A DNA stretch of 16,924 bases from Tidjanibacter sp. Its GTDB lineage: Bacteria; Bacteroidota; Bacteroidia; Bacteroidales; Rikenellaceae. The translations under genes and the position numbers were made by a program. The DNA lies in contig JAGBYS010000125.1 of NCBI GenBank assembly GCA_017628675.1, positions 1 through 16,924 on the forward strand, written 5' to 3'. Numbering within the stretch: the stretch's first letter is position 1; each line of letters opens with the position of its first letter. The notes beneath the pieces were generated by a model. It worked only from the letters and a program-made list of their open reading frames with translations. It had not been told where the DNA came from and did not search any database. This document shows positions 15,273 through 16,924 of the stretch, in pieces.

Positions 15273-15302
15273 TTTGTTTCTCGTCTAGTTTTTGTATATT
15301 TG
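15273..15302 (+). promoter_or_regulatory. Strong consensus promoter upstream of the structured RNA and nuclease gene
   Basis: TTTG (15273-15276), 18 nt, then TATATTTG (15295-15302) is the best match to the Bacteroidetes promoter in the window. Transcription should start near 15308, some 285 nt before the nuclease ATG, directly at a 5' hairpin. Confidence 0.8.
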
Positions 15303-15307
15303 TGACC

Positions 15308-15496
15308 GACTATCAAATAGATAGTTGTTTTTTAGATGGCATTTAGGGCTATTGTTTAGTTGATAAAACGACCAATTTTTTCCAGCGAACAAACAATAGG
15401 CACATTAAATGCCCTCGCCGTTTGGCGTGGGTTGTGCTTTTGTTCGTGCAGGGTACTTGGTCGTCCCTTTCAACTGAAAGTGAACCCACGTTTTTG
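15308..15496 (+). ncRNA. Candidate structured RNA with possible pseudoknot
   Basis: A transcript from the 15273 promoter would begin with hairpin ACTATC-AAATA-GATAGT (15309-15325). Next is a two-part stem, GGCATTTA (15338-15345) with TAAATGCC (15406-15413) and CTATTGTTT (15349-15357) with AAACAATAG (15391-15399). Its 33-nt loop contains ACGACCAA (15368-15375), which pairs exactly with TTGGTCGT (15457-15464), and AGTTG (15358-15362), which pairs with CAACT (15471-15475): a pseudoknot. A third stem, CGTGGGTT (15426-15433) with AACCCACG (15483-15490), is followed by TTTTT and could end the RNA at about 190 nt. No known RNA family was recognised (not tmRNA, RNase P or SRP by their signature motifs). 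It may be a free small RNA or a leader of the nuclease mRNA. Confidence 0.5.
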
Positions 15497-15545
15497 TGTC
15501 CTTGGCGGTTGCTGTCTTTGTGTTATTGTCCTCATACATAGGTAC

Positions 15546-15574
15546 TTGTTGGATGATATGAGTGAGTAGATTTA
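15546..15574 (+). promoter_or_regulatory. Weak second promoter directly before the nuclease gene
   Basis: TTG (15546-15548), 18 nt, then TAGATTTA (15567-15574) is a one-mismatch -7 box. If real, the nuclease gene has its own promoter with a leader of about 12 nt, and the upstream RNA would be an independent transcript. Confidence 0.3.
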
Positions 15575-15592
15575 ACCTATAAAATATTTACT

Positions 15593-16666
15593 ATGGACTT
15601 CAAAGATCAGATTAAGAAACTTTCGGAGCGCATTGATGTTTTGAAAGGAAATTTGCCTACGGAAGAGGCGACCAAAAATGCTCTAATTATGCCTTTTATC
15701 AGTGCGTTGGGTTACGATGTATTTAACCCCCTTGAGGTGTTGCCTGAAATGCATTGCGATATTGGCACAAAGAAAGGTGAAAAAATTGATTATGCGATAT
15801 TGCGAGATGGTGAGCCTATTATTCTTGTAGAGTGTAAGCATTGGGAGCAAAATTTATGTTTACACGATAATCAGCTTCTTCGTTATTTTCATGTGTCAAA
15901 GGCAAAATTTGGCATATTGACAAATGGTATTATTTATAAATTCTATACCGATTTAGAAACTCCGAATAAAATGGATGAAAAACCATTTTTGGAGGTTAAT
16001 ATGTTGGATCTCAAGGACGAGCAAATTGAGGAACTGAAAAAATTCCATCTCTCTTATTTCGATGTGAGTCAAATACTTAGTTCTGCAAGTGAGTTGAAGT
16101 ATATGGGTGAGTTGAAAAAGGCAATCGGTAGAGAGTTTGCTAACCCATCTGCAGATTTTGTAAAGTATTTCGGTAAACAGGTGTACGAAGGTGTCTTTAA
16201 TCAGAAGGTTTTGGATCAATTTTCTGTGTTGGTTAGGAGAACGATTTCCAACTACATAAATGAAATGATTTCTGACCGATTGAAAGCAGCGATTAAGGAG
16301 AGTAATGTTGTCGCTGTGCCTGAGAGCAAGCCAGAAGAGGAGGCTGTCATAGAAGTGGAAGAGAAACCCAGTCGCAATGTGGTGACAACTGTTGAGGAAA
16401 TGGAAGCCTTTTATATTGTGAAAGCGATTTTGAGGGGAGTTGTTCCCGTTGAGCGTATTACATATAGGGATGCACAGTCTTATTTTGCTATCTTCTTGGA
16501 TGATAATAATCGAAGACTTGTGTGTCGTTTCTATTTGAGTACTGATTGTAAGCGAATTGCGTTTGTGGATGAAAATAAAAAAGAGTCTAGAATTGAGATT
16601 GCCAAACTCGACGATATCTATCAGTATTCAAATGAAATTATTGCCGCAGCTAGCAAGTTTATTTGA
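15593..16666 (+). CDS. Orphan type I restriction HsdR-N-like nuclease domain protein
   Basis: The 357-residue protein resembles the stand-alone HsdR N-terminal-like family (COG4748/HSDR_N_2 group, recalled, not searched). Its PD-(D/E)xK nuclease core is visible as KIDYAI (Asp66) and VECKHW (Glu80, Lys82), followed by the type I restriction motif NQLLRYF (Gln94, Tyr98) and ILTNG (108-112). After a charged linker (about 240-262) comes an unrecognised C-terminal domain (about 265-357). There is no helicase domain and no HsdM or HsdS gene nearby, so it is not a working type I enzyme alone. A defence or DNA-repair role is inferred. Its codons are clearly AT-richer than those of neighbouring genes, a sign of transfer. 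It lies between lptG and tgt, behind a structured leader. Confidence 0.85.
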   Translation: MDFKDQIKKLSERIDVLKGNLPTEEATKNALIMPFISALGYDVFNPLEVLPEMHCDIGTKKGEKIDYAILRDGEPIILVECKHWEQNLCLHDNQLLRYFHVSKAKFGILTNGIIYKFYTDLETPNKMDEKPFLEVNMLDLKDEQIEELKKFHLSYFDVSQILSSASELKYMGELKKAIGREFANPSADFVKYFGKQVYEGVFNQKVLDQFSVLVRRTISNYINEMISDRLKAAIKESNVVAVPESKPEEEAVIEVEEKPSRNVVTTVEEMEAFYIVKAILRGVVPVERITYRDAQSYFAIFLDDNNRRLVCRFYLSTDCKRIAFVDENKKESRIEIAKLDDIYQYSNEIIAAASKFI

Positions 16667-16691
16667 TGTGTTAAGCGGATTATTTAAACAA

Positions 16692-16719
16692 AAAAAAGGA
16701 GGCCCGAGCCTCCTTTTTT
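16692..16719. terminator. Bidirectional intrinsic terminator between nuclease gene and tgt
   Basis: A 12-bp stem (16692-16703 with 16708-16719) with loop CCGA has six A/T pairs at its outer end, giving a U-tract in both directions. It can end the nuclease gene (stop 16666) and the converging tgt (stop 16733). Confidence 0.9.
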
Positions 16720-16732
16720 GTTTTGTTTGTTT

Positions 16733-16924
16733 CTACAGCCTGCGGGAGAGTTTTATGACCATCTCCTCTTTCCAGGGTTTGAAGTCGCCGGCGAGGATGT
16801 GTTTGCGGGCCTCGCCCACCAGCCACAGGTAGAAGGCCACATTGTGGAGCGAGCCGATCTGTGCGGCCATCATCTCGCCCGAGACGCTTAGGTGGCGCAG
16901 GTAAGCCTTTGAGTACAAGGTGTC
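16733..16924 (-). CDS. tgt: Queuine tRNA-ribosyltransferase, C-terminal part
   Basis: Only the last 63 codons plus the stop are in the window; the gene continues past 16924. Tgt swaps the anticodon wobble guanine of certain tRNAs for queuine or its precursor preQ1. The fragment reads DTLYSKAYLRHL, then GEMMAAQIGSLHNVAFYLWLVGEARKHI (split here: GEMMAAQIGSLHN and VAFYLWLVGEARKHI), ending KWKEEMV-like (PWKEEMVIKLSRRL). The S-K-A-Y-L-R-H-L and I-x-S-L-H-N blocks are hallmark Tgt C-terminal sequences; the HN is part of the zinc-site region (His of the CxCxxC...H site). In Bacteroidetes an LptF/LptG-family gene usually follows directly; here it is about 2 kb away. Confidence 0.88.
   Translation of the reverse strand, partial: DTLYSKAYLRHLSVSGEMMAAQIGSLHNVAFYLWLVGEARKHILAGDFKPWKEEMVIKLSRRL

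Noticed and set aside
15360..15569. 69-codon open frame with a TTG start, Cys-rich product
   Set aside because: It overlaps the paired segments of the candidate structured RNA, has no ribosome site and no recognisable protein features.
1..16924. CRISPR arrays, tRNA and rRNA genes, transposase genes
   Set aside because: No regularly spaced repeats, cloverleaf-like segments, rRNA motifs or transposase proteins were seen on either strand.

Overview
The window looks like chromosomal DNA of a gut-type member of the Bacteroidales, most likely Alistipes or another Rikenellaceae. The phylum call rests on BACON-domain lipoproteins, DUF5689/OB-fold-like surface proteins, several promoters of the Bacteroidetes type (-33 TTTG, -7 TAnnTTTG), and a Tgt C-terminus and LptF/LptG permease of Bacteroidetes type. 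The genus is inferred from the fairly GC-rich coding sequence and is not proven.

Layout. (1) 83-4513, minus strand: two secreted lipoproteins. One is a BACON-domain DNA/RNA non-specific endonuclease. The other is a 1013-residue multidomain protein with BACON, sandwich and OB-fold-like modules. A strong terminator separates them and each has its own promoter. (2) 4692-8250, plus strand: a compact four-gene operon of ABC exporter, S24/S26-type peptidase with a Ser-His motif, PqqD-like protein and HprK-like kinase. This has the look of a peptide (RiPP/lasso-like) modification and export cassette, but no precursor, cyclase or radical SAM enzyme is visible. (3) 8265-9806, minus: an unrecognised lipoprotein built of three degenerate repeats. 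(4) 10002-14699, minus: metabolic and envelope genes, namely an acyl-CoA synthetase, aspartate ammonia-lyase (aspA) and an LptF/LptG-family permease. (5) 14750-16680: an AT-rich stretch between lptG and tgt. It holds a heptamer tandem repeat, a cluster of palindromes, a strong promoter, a roughly 190-nt candidate structured RNA with a possible pseudoknot, and an orphan nuclease gene with a type I restriction HsdR N-terminal-like domain. (6) 16733-16924, minus: the C-terminus of tgt, cut by the window edge.

How they work together. The exporter, peptidase, PqqD and kinase genes are 4 to 50 nt apart and share one promoter and one terminator, so they very probably act on a common peptide substrate encoded elsewhere. 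The nuclease and OB-fold lipoproteins may both handle extracellular nucleic acid, which is inference. The orphan nuclease with its RNA-rich leader, placed between tgt and lptG, looks like an acquired accessory (possibly defence) module. The metabolic genes are ordinary core genes with individual terminators. All readings were made by eye; no database search or folding program was run.
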